From assembly GCA_045538305.1 (NCBI GenBank), contig JAZSRC010000092.1, positions 18,077-82,076 on the forward strand: DNA of 64,000 nt. Reading direction: 5' to 3'. This stretch comes from SFHK01 sp045538305. GTDB lineage: Bacteria > Bacillota > Clostridia > Christensenellales > Aristaeellaceae. The position numbers and the translations under genes are program-made. The first letter of the stretch is position 1, and every line of letters starts with the position of its first letter. The notes under the pieces were generated by a model, which was given only the letters and a program-made list of their open reading frames with translations, was not told where the DNA came from and searched no databases. Shown here piece after piece: positions 24,404-33,589 of the stretch.

Positions 24404-26044
24404 ATGTGGCCTTTTAAAAGAAATCAGGAAACCTTCCGCTTCCGAAAGGCGGACGGCTGTCAGATTCTGGAACGGTATGCGGGCAAGGATGAAAAGGTAA
24501 CGGTACCTTCGGAATACGAGGGTTTGCCTGTTACGGGAATCGGCGAAAATGCGTTTTATGATCATGCAAGGATATGTGAAATTGTGCTTCCGGATTCGAT
24601 TACCGGAATCGGACCGAATGCATTTCGGGGCTGCAAGTCGCTGAAAAAGATCAATCTCCCCGATTCGCTTGAGGAAATCGGAGAAGGCGCTTTCGCATTG
24701 TGTGCAGCGCTTGAAGAAGTTCAGCTGCCTGAAGGCGTAAAGAAGGTGCCAGTGCGTGCGTTTTATAAATGCACTGGCATTACGCAGATCAATATTCCGG
24801 ACGCCGTAACCGCAATCGGCGACGAGGCTTTTATGGGCTGCGCCGGGCTTCAGTCGGTAATTCTGGGCAGCGGACTTTCGGAGCTGGGCGACAAGGTCTT
24901 TACGGGCTGCGCCAAAACGCTGTCGATTGTCATAATGTCCAAAGAACCAAAATTTTCCGAAAAGAGCATCGCTGCAGCGGACAGGATTTATCTGCGCGTG
25001 GGAAACGGCCTGCTGCTGTTTGCTTACCATGGACATGATACGTCGATTGTTATTGAAGATGAAATCTGCTCTCTGCCCGTTCAGGGACTGGGTGAAAGGC
25101 TGTTCTACCGCTTCGCCTATCTGGAGCGCGTAACGCTGCCTAAGGGATTAAAATTCATTCTTCCGGAATGCTTTGCCGGATGCGTCGGCCTTGAGGAAAT
25201 TACCTTCCCCGATTCGCTTGTTGAAATCGGCCGCGGCGCGTTTGCCGGAAGCGGTTTGAAAAGTCTGACCATTCCTGCATCCGTTCAGACTGTTGGCGAA
25301 AATGCATTTTTCGCATCGGTACATCTTTCGAATGTGTGTTTTATGGGCGAGTGCTGCGACATTCGGTCCGGCGCGTTTTCCCGGTGCGGTCTTACGTCGG
25401 TGTCGCTTCCCTCCCGCCTCACGGAAATCCAGACGGACCTTTTCAGAGACGACAGGCTGCTTGCGTCCATCGATATTCCGGAAACGGTGGAAGCCGTCTG
25501 GGAGTATGCGTTCTCGGGCACGGGGCTTGAATGCGCAATCCTTCCCGAGAATACGGAGGTAATCGGCGAAGGCGCCTTCCTTGGCATAAAAACGCTGAAG
25601 ACCGTTTTGATGGGTGAAAAGATTCGCGAGATTGGAAAAAGCGCATTTGCTCTTACGCCTGCGCTGGAGGAGATCCGGTTTGTTAACGGGAATGAGAAAT
25701 TCCGTATGGACGGCGGAATGCTAATGGACGTACGATCCATGCGCCTGATTGCGATGCTGGAAACAAAGGCGGACGAGTGCGTTCAGATTCCGGAGGGCGT
25801 TGCTGAAATCGGAGACTGCGCGTTTACCGGTATCGGCGGCGTAAAGGAAATTGTCGTGCCTGCCTCGGTGCGCAAAATTGGCGACTGGGCGCTGAGGGAA
25901 ATGCCGCATCTGGAGCGCGTGGAGTTTTTGTCGAATCCTGCTGAAATCGGCGAAGAGGTTATTTTTGGTTCCGACAACGCAGAGGTCATCGCGGATGAGG
26001 ACGTAAAGCGTCGTCTTTTCGCTGATATGGAGGAAGAAGCGTAA
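24404..26044 (+). CDS. BspA-type leucine-rich repeat protein
   Basis: The 546-residue protein is made of about 18 LRR_5 (BspA-like) repeats of the form IGxxAFxxCxxLxxIxLPxxVxxIG, for example IGPNAFRGCKSLKKINLPDS and IGEGAFALCAALEEVQLPEG. A short N-terminal segment (MWPFKRNQETFRFRKADG) precedes the repeats. No signal peptide or cell-wall anchor is visible, which is unusual because many BspA proteins are secreted adhesins. It may act in the cytoplasm or be released by another route. CAGGAGGG lies before the ATG. Its interaction partner is unknown. Confidence 0.85.
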   Translation: MWPFKRNQETFRFRKADGCQILERYAGKDEKVTVPSEYEGLPVTGIGENAFYDHARICEIVLPDSITGIGPNAFRGCKSLKKINLPDSLEEIGEGAFALCAALEEVQLPEGVKKVPVRAFYKCTGITQINIPDAVTAIGDEAFMGCAGLQSVILGSGLSELGDKVFTGCAKTLSIVIMSKEPKFSEKSIAAADRIYLRVGNGLLLFAYHGHDTSIVIEDEICSLPVQGLGERLFYRFAYLERVTLPKGLKFILPECFAGCVGLEEITFPDSLVEIGRGAFAGSGLKSLTIPASVQTVGENAFFASVHLSNVCFMGECCDIRSGAFSRCGLTSVSLPSRLTEIQTDLFRDDRLLASIDIPETVEAVWEYAFSGTGLECAILPENTEVIGEGAFLGIKTLKTVLMGEKIREIGKSAFALTPALEEIRFVNGNEKFRMDGGMLMDVRSMRLIAMLETKADECVQIPEGVAEIGDCAFTGIGGVKEIVVPASVRKIGDWALREMPHLERVEFLSNPAEIGEEVIFGSDNAEVIADEDVKRRLFADMEEEA

Positions 26045-26150
26045 AACCCATATGAAAGCTTGAATAACCTCCTAAATTAAGCTACTATAAGTGCATATTA
26101 TGCACAATATGTAGTTACAAACCGCGCATTCAACAAAAAGGATATGAGCA

Positions 26151-26189
26151 ATGGACCAATCTTCATTTGCTGAGCAAAAAAACGCGTAA
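26151..26189 (+). CDS. Possible 12-residue micro-ORF
   Basis: ATG 26151 to TAA 26187-26189 would encode MDQSSFAEQKNA. AAAGGA lies 8 nt upstream and a hairpin terminator begins 7 nt after the stop. The layout (ribosome-binding site, tiny frame, terminator) could mark a leader peptide or a small RNA. No clear promoter with both hexamers was found, and nothing proves translation. Confidence 0.2.
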   Translation: MDQSSFAEQKNA

Positions 26190-26195
26190 ATAAAA

Positions 26196-26240
26196 AACAG
26201 TGCACTGTTTGTATAGATAATATACTGACAGTGCGCTGTT
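26196..26240. terminator. Bidirectional terminator between LRR and Nudix genes
   Basis: Arms AACAGTGCACTGT (26196-26208) and ACAGTGCGCTGTT (26228-26240) pair across a 19-nt loop. A run of five T follows on the plus strand and six T on the minus strand. Each arm is itself nearly palindromic. Confidence 0.8.
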
Positions 26241-26293
26241 TTTATCAGATAAAGCCAAATTTTCTGTTTCTTCTGAAATCTGCGCGGCGTTTG

Positions 26294-26704
26294 TTACCTT
26301 GACAGAAATGCATGCGCCTCCGCAAAAATCCGGCGCGTGTTTTCGTGCGAAAAAAGGTCTTTCGCCTGCTCGTAGGTAAGCAGTTGGATTCTTTTGATTT
26401 CCCCTTCGCGGGGAATCAGGGGCTCGTTTCCGAATTCCGCAAGAAAATAGGTTACCCGCTTTCGCGTGCCGGGCTTCTCGGCCAGATCGTATTCGTCCTG
26501 TCTGCAAAAGCCGTTCAGGAATTCGGGCTTAAGGCCGGTCTCCTCGAATACTTCCCTGCGTGCGGTTTCCAGCTCGGTTTCGCTTCCCTCCATGTGTCCC
26601 TTGGGAAAGCTGTATGCGCCCCCCCGCTCCTGCACGATCACATACAAAAGCTGTCCGGAATGCATGGTAAATACAATCGCCCCGCAGGAGTACTCCCAAT
26701 TCAT
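26294..26704 (-). CDS. Nudix hydrolase (Ap4A hydrolase-like)
   Basis: The 136-residue protein has the Nudix box in G-HMEGS-E-TELETAR-REVFEETGL (GX5EX7REUXEEXGU), preceded by SFPKGH. This arrangement is typical of dinucleoside-polyphosphate hydrolases, which clear alarmone-like Ap4A. The ATG at 26704 follows AAGGAGGCAAAGCG. An in-frame upstream extension lies across the preceding terminator and is unlikely. It sits 83 bp downstream of the TauE/SafE gene, behind a hairpin. Substrate cannot be fixed by sequence alone. Confidence 0.88.
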   Translation of the reverse strand: MNWEYSCGAIVFTMHSGQLLYVIVQERGGAYSFPKGHMEGSETELETARREVFEETGLKPEFLNGFCRQDEYDLAEKPGTRKRVTYFLAEFGNEPLIPREGEIKRIQLLTYEQAKDLFSHENTRRIFAEAHAFLSR

Positions 26705-26751
26705 ACGCTTTGCCTCCTTGTCATTTTGTGCCGCAGTCTGAAAAGAAAGAA

Positions 26752-26773
26752 GCCGTTGATGTACGTCAACGGC
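26752..26773 (-). terminator. Terminator after TauE/SafE gene
   Basis: The perfect stem GCCGTTGA/TCAACGGC has a 6-nt loop. On the minus strand a TTCTTTCTTTT tail follows. It lies 15 bp after the permease stop. Confidence 0.7.
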
Positions 26774-26787
26774 ATAAAAAGTTATAT

Positions 26788-27546
26788 TTATATAAACCAT
26801 TCCACGATCAGCTTGATCATGATTCCGCCGACGACCACCAGCATTGCGTAGCGGATGAATTTTGCGCCCTTAAGGATTGCCAGGCGCGAGCCTATGAAGC
26901 CGCCCAGCATGGAAAACGCCATGGCCGGCAGGGCGAGCGCATACACCACGCGGCCGCCGATGATGTGGGAAACCAGCGAGCCGATATTGGAGGCAAAGTT
27001 GACGGGTTTGGCGGAGCCGGAGGCGTTCACCATATCCATACCGCACAGCCACGTGAAAAACAGAATGTAGAACGTACCTGCGCCGGGACCGAAGAAACCG
27101 TCGTACGCGCCGACGATCAGGCCGCTTAAAAAGCACAGAGCATATGTTTTCTTCGAAACCTTTCTGGCCGCAGGTATTTTATTTCCTTTAAATACAATGA
27201 ACAGCGCCACAAGCGGCATCATGATTACCATCATAATCTGAACAATGTTTTCGCTGGTGATTTTTAAAAGTTCTGCGCCCAGATATGAGCCCGGAAGCGC
27301 GCCCGCCACCGCGCAAAGCGATGGGATCAATAAAAGCTTTCCCTTTTTGAAAAAGGTTACAGCGGCGGTAAACGAACCGATGCTGGCAGAAAGCTTGTTG
27401 CTGCCCGACGCCAGATGCGGATCGAGACCTGCCAAAAGGTATGCCGGCAGGGATATCAGCCCTCCCCCGCCGCCGATGGCGTCTATCAGGGAAGCTAGAA
27501 AAACCAGCGGACAGACGATTAGATACATCTGAAGGGTTACATCCAT
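26788..27546 (-). CDS. TauE/SafE family membrane permease
   Basis: The 252-residue protein has about eight hydrophobic helices. It carries the family glycine motifs: FLASLIDAIGGGGGLISLPA in the first helix pair and GAYDGFFGPGAGTFYIL in the second repeat. The internal two-fold repeat is typical of the TSUP family (4-toluene sulfonate uptake), which exports sulfite, sulfoacetate or related organosulfur anions. Its own promoter precedes it and a terminator follows. No sulfur-metabolism gene is adjacent, so the substrate is open. Confidence 0.9.
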   Translation of the reverse strand: MDVTLQMYLIVCPLVFLASLIDAIGGGGGLISLPAYLLAGLDPHLASGSNKLSASIGSFTAAVTFFKKGKLLLIPSLCAVAGALPGSYLGAELLKITSENIVQIMMVIMMPLVALFIVFKGNKIPAARKVSKKTYALCFLSGLIVGAYDGFFGPGAGTFYILFFTWLCGMDMVNASGSAKPVNFASNIGSLVSHIIGGRVVYALALPAMAFSMLGGFIGSRLAILKGAKFIRYAMLVVVGGIMIKLIVEWFI

Positions 27547-27577
27547 AAAAACACTTCCAAATCAAAACAATAAAAAG

Positions 27578-27606
27578 ATTATATCACTGCATGCAATTGT
27601 ACGCAA
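27578..27606 (-). promoter_or_regulatory. Promoter of TauE/SafE gene
   Basis: On the minus strand TTGCGT (27606-27601), a 17-nt spacer and TATAAT (27583-27578). Confidence 0.65.
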
Positions 27607-27628
27607 GGGCTATGAACGCTTTGGCGGC

Positions 27629-28192
27629 TCAGCGCGCCTTGCGGTTTGCATAGGATGGCGAACGCTTTATCGCCGAAAACACGAAATAACCGTCTCTTTC
27701 CATTACCAGACAGCCGCCGAATATGGCGCGCAGCTTGTTTTCGTACCACGCGCGCCGCTTTGTAACCATGATTAGCCTTCCGCCGACGGTAAGCCGGTTA
27801 AATCCCTTTTCGATAAAATGCTTTGCAACGGCGAAATCGCTCTGATACGGCGGGTTAGAATAGATTTTTGTAAACGCGGTATCGGTCAAATGATGAAAAC
27901 CGTCTGAATGAACGATCTTGGGGCATACGCCGTTCAGCGCCGCGTTTTCTTCTGCAGCCTTCACTGCGTTTTCGTCAATATCCGACATTACTACGTTTTC
28001 ACTGCCTGTGATCAGCGCCGCATAAATGCCCACCCAGCCGGCGCCGCAGCCGAGATCCAGCACGCGTTCGCCCGGCTGCACCGGGTATGCTTCCAGCATC
28101 GCCCGCGTGCCCCGGTCAAAATTGCCCGGTGAAAAAAGCCCCTCAGTATATAAGGCGGATACCTGTACATTGTTGATTGAAATGGTAATCAT
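27629..28192 (-). CDS. RsmC-like small methyltransferase
   Basis: The 187-residue protein is a SAM-dependent Rossmann methyltransferase of the MTS type. Motif I is VLDLGCGAG (44-52) and motif IV is YSNPPY (111-116). NPPY is used by base-amino methyltransferases such as RsmC and RlmG, which make m2G in 16S or 23S rRNA. It lacks the N-terminal pseudo-domain of E. coli RsmC and matches the shorter Bacillota form. The ATG at 28192 follows GGGGA. The exact target nucleotide is inferred from family only. Confidence 0.85.
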   Translation of the reverse strand: MITISINNVQVSALYTEGLFSPGNFDRGTRAMLEAYPVQPGERVLDLGCGAGWVGIYAALITGSENVVMSDIDENAVKAAEENAALNGVCPKIVHSDGFHHLTDTAFTKIYSNPPYQSDFAVAKHFIEKGFNRLTVGGRLIMVTKRRAWYENKLRAIFGGCLVMERDGYFVFSAIKRSPSYANRKAR

Positions 28193-28291
28193 CGTTTTCC
28201 CCGCATACATTTTTTTCTATGATACTATGATATATCGGAAAATGCAAACGGAAACTGAGTAGCATGAAAACTATATTTTTTTCATTTCCCA

Positions 28292-28320
28292 TTGACCGAA
28301 AAACATGGGTCATTTATAAT
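28292..28320 (+). promoter_or_regulatory. dapF promoter
   Basis: TTGACC (28292-28297), a 17-nt spacer and TATAAT (28315-28320): near-perfect sigma-A promoter about 30 nt before the start codon. Confidence 0.85.
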
Positions 28321-28349
28321 AGAACCAGTATGGCTTGAAGGAGAAACCT

Positions 28350-29156
28350 ATGGAATTTATCAAAATGCACGGCATCGGAAACGATTATGTGTATGTGGAT
28401 TGCTTCAGAAATCCTGCGCCCAAGGACCCCGCAGGGCTGTCGGTGAAGGTTTCAAAGTTTCACACGGGGATAGGATCGGATGGCTTGATACTGATGCTGC
28501 CGGATGAAAACGCGGATGCGCGGATGCGCATTTTCAATAAAGACGGCAGCGAGGGCGAAATGTGCGGAAATGGCATCCGCTGTATGGGAAAATTCCTGTA
28601 CGATTCCGGTCTCGTGAAGAAAAAGGTGATGTCCATTGCAACCGGCGGCGGCATACGGACGCTGGAGGTTTTTACCGAGGGCGGAGAGGCCAGTCAGATC
28701 CGGGTGGATATGGGAAAACCGCAGTTTGCGAAGGAAAGCGTATCCATCGCGTTTCCTGATGGAAAAACCGCTATGTTTACGCCCCTGAGCTTTGGAAATC
28801 CGCATGCCGTAACGCTGGACAGGTTTCCGGCGGACGATATTTCCTTCGAACGGGACGGAAAGCTCGTGGAAACTCATCCCCTGTTTCCGGGTCGAGTGAA
28901 CGCGTCCTTTGTAAGGGTTCTGGATTCCACGCATCTGATTGCCAGAATCTGGGAAAGAGGCAGCGGCGCGACGCTGGCCTGCGGAAGCGGCGCATGCGCG
29001 ACGCTGGCTGCGGCGGCACGGGCTGGCGCCTGCGAACGAAAGGCCTATGTTTCCCTTCCCGGCGGAGATTTGTTTATTGAGTGGGACGAAAATACCGGCT
29101 GCGTGTTTATGACGGGGCCGGCGGAAATCAGTTTTACTGGAAATTGGCGGGAATAA
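28350..29156 (+). CDS. dapF: Diaminopimelate epimerase
   Basis: This 268-residue enzyme interconverts LL- and meso-diaminopimelate, the last step before lysine and the peptidoglycan cross-linking residue. It has the two catalytic cysteines: C72 in GEMCGNGIRC and C211 in GATLACGSGACA. KMHGIGNDY is the conserved N-terminus. The ATG at 28350 has AAGGAG 6 nt upstream; an in-frame ATG five codons earlier has no such site. GH38 follows by 43 bp with no promoter or terminator visible, so they may share a transcript. Confidence 0.96.
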   Translation: MEFIKMHGIGNDYVYVDCFRNPAPKDPAGLSVKVSKFHTGIGSDGLILMLPDENADARMRIFNKDGSEGEMCGNGIRCMGKFLYDSGLVKKKVMSIATGGGIRTLEVFTEGGEASQIRVDMGKPQFAKESVSIAFPDGKTAMFTPLSFGNPHAVTLDRFPADDISFERDGKLVETHPLFPGRVNASFVRVLDSTHLIARIWERGSGATLACGSGACATLAAAARAGACERKAYVSLPGGDLFIEWDENTGCVFMTGPAEISFTGNWRE

Positions 29157-29199
29157 TAGCCGCCTCAATATAAAGAAATGATGCAAGGAGTGAAAAATT

Positions 29200-32100
29200 A
29201 TGCAGCTTCATCAGCTGGATGCGCGTATTCGTAAAATGAAGGCGGATGTGAAGGAGCTTCGCGTCAGAAGGCGTGAAATTATCCGGGGCATTGAAACGGC
29301 GCCCAGAGGCTCCAATGAATTTGTACCGTTTGAAAACGGAAGCTTATGGGCAATGAATAAGGGCGATAATTGGCAGGATTTCCGCTTTACCGCCGTTGTT
29401 CCCGAGGATTTCCGTGGACAGGTCATTCTTTCCATGTTTACAGGCATGGAAAGCGAATGGGAAGCCAACCATCCTCAGGTTGTGGTCTGGGTAAACGGAC
29501 GCATTGAAACCGCATTTGACACCAAGCACACCAACCTGATTCTGGATGAGCAGGCGGAGCCCGGCAAAACATACGAAATTTTTCTGCAGGCCTATCATTC
29601 CACCTATCAGGACAGTGCCGGCCTGAAGCCGCCGCGCCTGCGCCTGTGCCTGTCCGACGGCATGGACGATGTAAATCAGCTGTTCTACGATCTGGACATC
29701 CCGCATGAGGCGGCACTTCTTTTGCCCGACGGCGATCGCGAACGCGAGCAGACCCTGATGACGCTTTCGGATGCGGTCAACCTTCTGGACCTTCGCCGTC
29801 CGTTCAGCCCCGAATTCCATGCGTCCGTAGCCAAATGCCGCGAATACTTGAGCGAAAACTACTATAAGCCCCTTCAGGAAAAACAGCCCGAAGCCATCGC
29901 CGAATGCGTAGGTCATACACATATCGACGTTGCGTGGCTGTGGGATCTGTATCAGACCCGCCATAAGGCTGTGCGCACGTTTGCAACCATGCTCAAGCTT
30001 ATGGAAAAATACCCTGAGTTCAAGTTTATGTCCTCCCAGCCCCAGCTGTACCAGTTTGTAAAAGAGGATCAGCCCGAGCTGTTTGAGCGCATCCGCGAGG
30101 CCGTACAGAGAGGCCAGTGGGAGCCGGAAGGCGGCATGTGGGTAGAGGCCGACTGCAACGTATCCGGCGGCGAGGCGCTGGTTCGTCAGTTCCTGTACGG
30201 AAACGAGTTCTTTGAGACGGAATTCGGAAAAAGAAGCCGCATTCTGTGGCTGCCCGACGTATTCGGCTACAGCGCAGCGCTTCCGCAGATTCTGAAAAAG
30301 AGTTATATCGACTATTTCATGACTTCAAAATTGTCCTGGTCCGAATTCAATATGTCGCCGTACGATACCTTTATGTGGAAGGGAATCGACGGAAGCGAGG
30401 TGCTTACCCACTTCACGCCCTCCCGTAACTTCGAAGGCGATGCCAATACGGATCTGGCCTATTTTACCACCTATAACGCCATGCTCGAGCCCAGACAGAT
30501 TAAGGGCGGCTGGAAGCGTTTCCAGCAGAAGGGCATTGACAACCGCTTCATCGTATCCTACGGTTTTGGTGACGGCGGCGGCGGAACCACCGATTGGATG
30601 ATCGAAAACGCGCGCCGCATGACGGGCCCGGTCGCCGGCTGTCCCGCGGTCAAGCAGTCCACTGCCCGCGAGTTCTTTGAAGGCCTCGAGGAGCGCGTAA
30701 AGGACAATAAGCGCCTGCCGAAGTGGACGGGCGAACTGTATCTGGAGTATCACAGAGGCACCTACACCGCTCAGGCCCGCAATAAGCGGAACAACCGCAA
30801 GCTGGAGCTGGCGCTGCGCGAGGTCGAAATCTGGCTGACCCTGGCCAGCCGCAGGAAGGACAGTGTGTATCCGCAGGACGAGCTTCGCGAAATCTGGAGG
30901 CAGATGCTGACGCTTCAGTTCCACGATATTCTGCCCGGCTCCTCCATTCACAAGGTATACACCGATTCCAACGAGATTTACGAGGATTTGTTCAAGCGCG
31001 TGAACGTGCTGATGGAAAACGCCAAAAAGGCGCTGCTTGAAAATTCCGCCGGCGATATCGCGCTTTTCAATTCGCTTTCCTATAAGCGCGACGACCTCGT
31101 TTCCTTCAAAGCGCCCGATGGCGTATGCGCTCTTAAGGATGCAAATGGCAACGTATTCAATGCCCAGAAGGTTGGCGAGGAATACATTTGCTATGTAAAG
31201 GGCCTTGCGCCGATGGCGATTGCGCCCATGTGGTTCGTATACGGAGAATGCGCGCCCACCGCCATTACGGTGGATCGAAACGGCTTTGAAACGCCCTTCT
31301 ATAAGGGAACCTTTGATTCCGCCATGCGCATCGCTTCCCTGTACGACAAAAAGAACGCGCGCGAGCTGTGCAAAAAGGGCGAAACGCTCAACCGGATTAT
31401 TCACTACGAAAACCGTCCGCACAATTACGACGCGTGGGATATCAACATTTACTACGATGAAAGACAGTGGGACGTCGATACCCTTGTCAGCGTAGAAACG
31501 GTTTCCGAAGGCGCGGTTGCTTCGGTGATCAGGGTCAAGTGGCTTACCGGCGACAGTGAAATCGTTCAGGATATTGCGTTCTACAACGACATTGCGCGCG
31601 TGGACTTCAAAACCGTGGTCGACTGGAAGGAACCGCACGGCATGCTGAAGGCGCATTTCCCGGTAGATATCTTCTACAACGACGCGCAGTTTGACATTCA
31701 GTATGGCAACGTGCGCCGCGCAACCCATAAGAATACCTCCTGGGATGTGGCTCGCTTTGAAGTGTGCGCCCATAAGTGGGCCGACGTCAGTGAAGCCGGC
31801 TACGGCTTTGCGCTGATGAACGATTGCAAATACGGCTACAGCGTGGATGAAAACAGCGTGGCGCTCACACTTCTGAAGGGCTCCACCAATCCCGACCCGA
31901 CGGCCGATCAGGAAATGCACGAATTCACCTATTCCATCCTGCCGCATACCGGCGACTGGAGGCAGGCGAACGTGCCTCAGAAGGCATATGAGTTCAATGC
32001 ACCGGTAATGACGGAAAAGGCCGAGGGCGGCGAATATACGGAAATCGCGCCTACCTTTGCTGAGGTCGACGCCGAGAACGTATTGATCGAATGCGTAAAG

Positions 32101-32307
32101 GGCGCGCTTAAAGGCGAAGGCGCAATCATCCGCATGTACGAATTCTTCGGAAAACGCACTTCTGTAACGATCAGCGTTCCCGAGAAGTTCGAAAAGGCGG
32201 TATTCACCAGCCTCATGGAGGATGATGAGAAGGAAGCCAAATTTGAAAACGGCAAGCTGACCATTGAAATGAAGCCTTATGAAATCGTAACGATCAGGGT
32301 GATCTGA
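29200..32307 (+). CDS. Alpha-mannosidase, glycoside hydrolase family 38
   Basis: The 1035-residue enzyme has all GH38 landmarks. The metal-binding motif is GHTHIDVAWLW (H239, H241 and D243 region). The nucleophile is D353 in WLPDVFGYSAALPQIL, and another active-site segment is FHDILPGSSIHKVY. The N-terminal stretch is the extended jelly-roll seen in bacterial and yeast vacuolar members. C-terminal beta-sandwich domains complete the protein. Family members remove alpha-linked mannose from N-glycans or free oligosaccharides using Zn or Co. No signal peptide is present, so it should act on imported glycans inside the cell. GCAAGGAG lies upstream of the ATG. Confidence 0.95.
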   Translation: MQLHQLDARIRKMKADVKELRVRRREIIRGIETAPRGSNEFVPFENGSLWAMNKGDNWQDFRFTAVVPEDFRGQVILSMFTGMESEWEANHPQVVVWVNGRIETAFDTKHTNLILDEQAEPGKTYEIFLQAYHSTYQDSAGLKPPRLRLCLSDGMDDVNQLFYDLDIPHEAALLLPDGDREREQTLMTLSDAVNLLDLRRPFSPEFHASVAKCREYLSENYYKPLQEKQPEAIAECVGHTHIDVAWLWDLYQTRHKAVRTFATMLKLMEKYPEFKFMSSQPQLYQFVKEDQPELFERIREAVQRGQWEPEGGMWVEADCNVSGGEALVRQFLYGNEFFETEFGKRSRILWLPDVFGYSAALPQILKKSYIDYFMTSKLSWSEFNMSPYDTFMWKGIDGSEVLTHFTPSRNFEGDANTDLAYFTTYNAMLEPRQIKGGWKRFQQKGIDNRFIVSYGFGDGGGGTTDWMIENARRMTGPVAGCPAVKQSTAREFFEGLEERVKDNKRLPKWTGELYLEYHRGTYTAQARNKRNNRKLELALREVEIWLTLASRRKDSVYPQDELREIWRQMLTLQFHDILPGSSIHKVYTDSNEIYEDLFKRVNVLMENAKKALLENSAGDIALFNSLSYKRDDLVSFKAPDGVCALKDANGNVFNAQKVGEEYICYVKGLAPMAIAPMWFVYGECAPTAITVDRNGFETPFYKGTFDSAMRIASLYDKKNARELCKKGETLNRIIHYENRPHNYDAWDINIYYDERQWDVDTLVSVETVSEGAVASVIRVKWLTGDSEIVQDIAFYNDIARVDFKTVVDWKEPHGMLKAHFPVDIFYNDAQFDIQYGNVRRATHKNTSWDVARFEVCAHKWADVSEAGYGFALMNDCKYGYSVDENSVALTLLKGSTNPDPTADQEMHEFTYSILPHTGDWRQANVPQKAYEFNAPVMTEKAEGGEYTEIAPTFAEVDAENVLIECVKGALKGEGAIIRMYEFFGKRTSVTISVPEKFEKAVFTSLMEDDEKEAKFENGKLTIEMKPYEIVTIRVI

Positions 32308-32319
32308 TAAAAAGAAACA

Positions 32320-32355
32320 CGGTGCCGGAACAGAAATATCTCTGTTCCGGCACCG
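32320..32355 (+). terminator. Terminator after GH38 gene
   Basis: A perfect 14-bp stem CGGTGCCGGAACAG/CTGTTCCGGCACCG with an 8-nt loop, starting 12 bp after the stop. The T tail is short. Confidence 0.85.
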
Positions 32356-32374
32356 TTTGAGTTGCGAAAAAAAC

Positions 32375-32401
32375 TCCCGTTCCACCTTTAGCGGAACGGG
32401 A
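32375..32401 (-). terminator. Terminator of DUF4234 gene
   Basis: Stem TCCCGTTCC/GGAACGGGA with a 9-nt loop. On the minus strand it is followed by a run of seven T. Confidence 0.88.
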
Positions 32402-32422
32402 ATCAGCAATCTTTCTATGCGA

Positions 32423-32863
32423 TTAGCCCTTTTCGTTGTAGTCGGCAGCGATCAGGTTCATGCACTTGCAAAGCTTATGAATGTATACAAACGGACCAAC
32501 AATGATGAGGGAGCCCAGCAGGGTCCAGCCCCAGAAGGTGGCGGCGCTGATGGTATAGCCAACATTTCTGCGGGCGGCTTCCTGACCAACGCGGTTGGCA
32601 AGCTTGTGATTCCATACGAGAGCGCCAATGCCCAGGGTGATGGGTGCAACGATGAAGTAGAGAAGCAGGTAGTGCATGGTCTTCTTGCCATCGTAGCGGC
32701 TGGCGATTACGTTGATGTCATTGGAAATGCCGGAATAGAAGAACAGGGGGTAGATACCGAAGGTGATGATGGTCAGAAGGATCAGCTTCAGAAGGCCTCT
32801 GGTGGTCTTCAGCTGGCCTATGGGTGCTGCGGGGGTGCTTACGGTTACCTGATTTTCGCTCAT
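32423..32863 (-). CDS. DUF4234 family membrane protein
   Basis: The 146-residue protein has four hydrophobic segments. It carries the DUF4234 pattern LLKLILLTIITFGIYPLFFY and a DINxIASRYDGKKTMHYLLLY region. The family is widespread in Clostridia; no function is established. The start MSENQVTV at 32863 was chosen because AAAGGAG precedes it. It ends in a strong terminator and looks monocistronic. Confidence 0.8.
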   Translation of the reverse strand: MSENQVTVSTPAAPIGQLKTTRGLLKLILLTIITFGIYPLFFYSGISNDINVIASRYDGKKTMHYLLLYFIVAPITLGIGALVWNHKLANRVGQEAARRNVGYTISAATFWGWTLLGSLIIVGPFVYIHKLCKCMNLIAADYNEKG

Positions 32864-32981
32864 GAGAAAGACTCCTTTCATTTTGAAGCGTACATTGTAC
32901 TAATATATAGAGTAACATAATCAAAGATATTTTGTCAATATAAAGTACAATTTCACGCATAATTTAATTTCGTTTCTATAA

Positions 32982-33458
32982 TCATCCGTCACTTTTCAGG
33001 GGTTGTTCATTCAAAACTGCGCTGACGAGCGTGCTTTCCTGATAGGTAAGCTTCAGCGAAAAGAATTTTTCGTCCGTATCCAGAAGCCTGAGAAAGATCT
33101 TGTCCCCCTCCCAAATGGGCAGCGACAGAAGCTCCTTTTTTCCGATCCAGTCCAATTCCCCCTCATCGCATTTTTTGAGTTCGCCGGTAAAGGAAGTGGA
33201 CTTGAACAAATGCATCTGTTCGGCAGATGCATTGTTTGATGTAAACGTGACTATGCCCCTGTAGAAAAGATTTAAAAGGGTAAGCCCAGTTTCCTCCATT
33301 ACCTCGCGACGCGCGCATTCTTCGGGGCTTTCCCCTTCCTCAAACTTGCCGCCCACGCCGATCCATTTGTCTTTGTTTACGTCGTTTACCTTGCGGGTGC
33401 GGTGCAGCATCAGGTATTTATCGTTTTTTTCGATGTATATAATGGATGACAGTATCAT
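32982..33458 (-). CDS. Nudix hydrolase, 8-oxo-dGTP diphosphatase-like
   Basis: This 158-residue protein has the Nudix box GGKFEEGESPEECARREVME followed by ETGL, fully matching GX5EX7REUXEEXGU. The KWIGVGGKFE lead-in and the C-terminal LDWI/LPIWEGDK segment match MutT/YtkD-like 8-oxo-dGTP diphosphatases that sanitise the nucleotide pool. The ATG at 33458 follows GAGGA. A near-perfect promoter at 33519-33491 drives it divergently from the sulfatase. Confidence 0.88.
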   Translation of the reverse strand: MILSSIIYIEKNDKYLMLHRTRKVNDVNKDKWIGVGGKFEEGESPEECARREVMEETGLTLLNLFYRGIVTFTSNNASAEQMHLFKSTSFTGELKKCDEGELDWIGKKELLSLPIWEGDKIFLRLLDTDEKFFSLKLTYQESTLVSAVLNEQPLKSDG

Positions 33459-33490
33459 GGTTTTTCCTCTTTTCATCAAATGCTGATCCT

Positions 33491-33519
33491 ATTATAGGTT
33501 CAATGACCGAATCAGTCAA
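33491..33519 (-). promoter_or_regulatory. Promoter of Nudix (8-oxo-dGTPase-like) gene
   Basis: On the minus strand TTGACT (33519-33514), a 17-nt spacer and TATAAT (33496-33491). Confidence 0.82.
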
Positions 33520-33531
33520 TCCGATTCCGTG

Positions 33532-33560
33532 TTGCGGATTTGATAGGGGTTTGCTATAAT
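33532..33560 (+). promoter_or_regulatory. Sulfatase promoter
   Basis: TTGCGG (33532-33537), a 17-nt spacer and TATAAT (33555-33560), divergent from and 12 bp away from the Nudix promoter. Confidence 0.75.
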
Positions 33561-33589
33561 GAAAACAAAAAAAGGCAGGAGGCGCTGAT

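Noticed and set aside
30325..32409. 694-codon minus-strand frame opposite the GH38 mannosidase
   Set aside because: It crosses the gene's own terminator and mirrors a well-supported enzyme gene.
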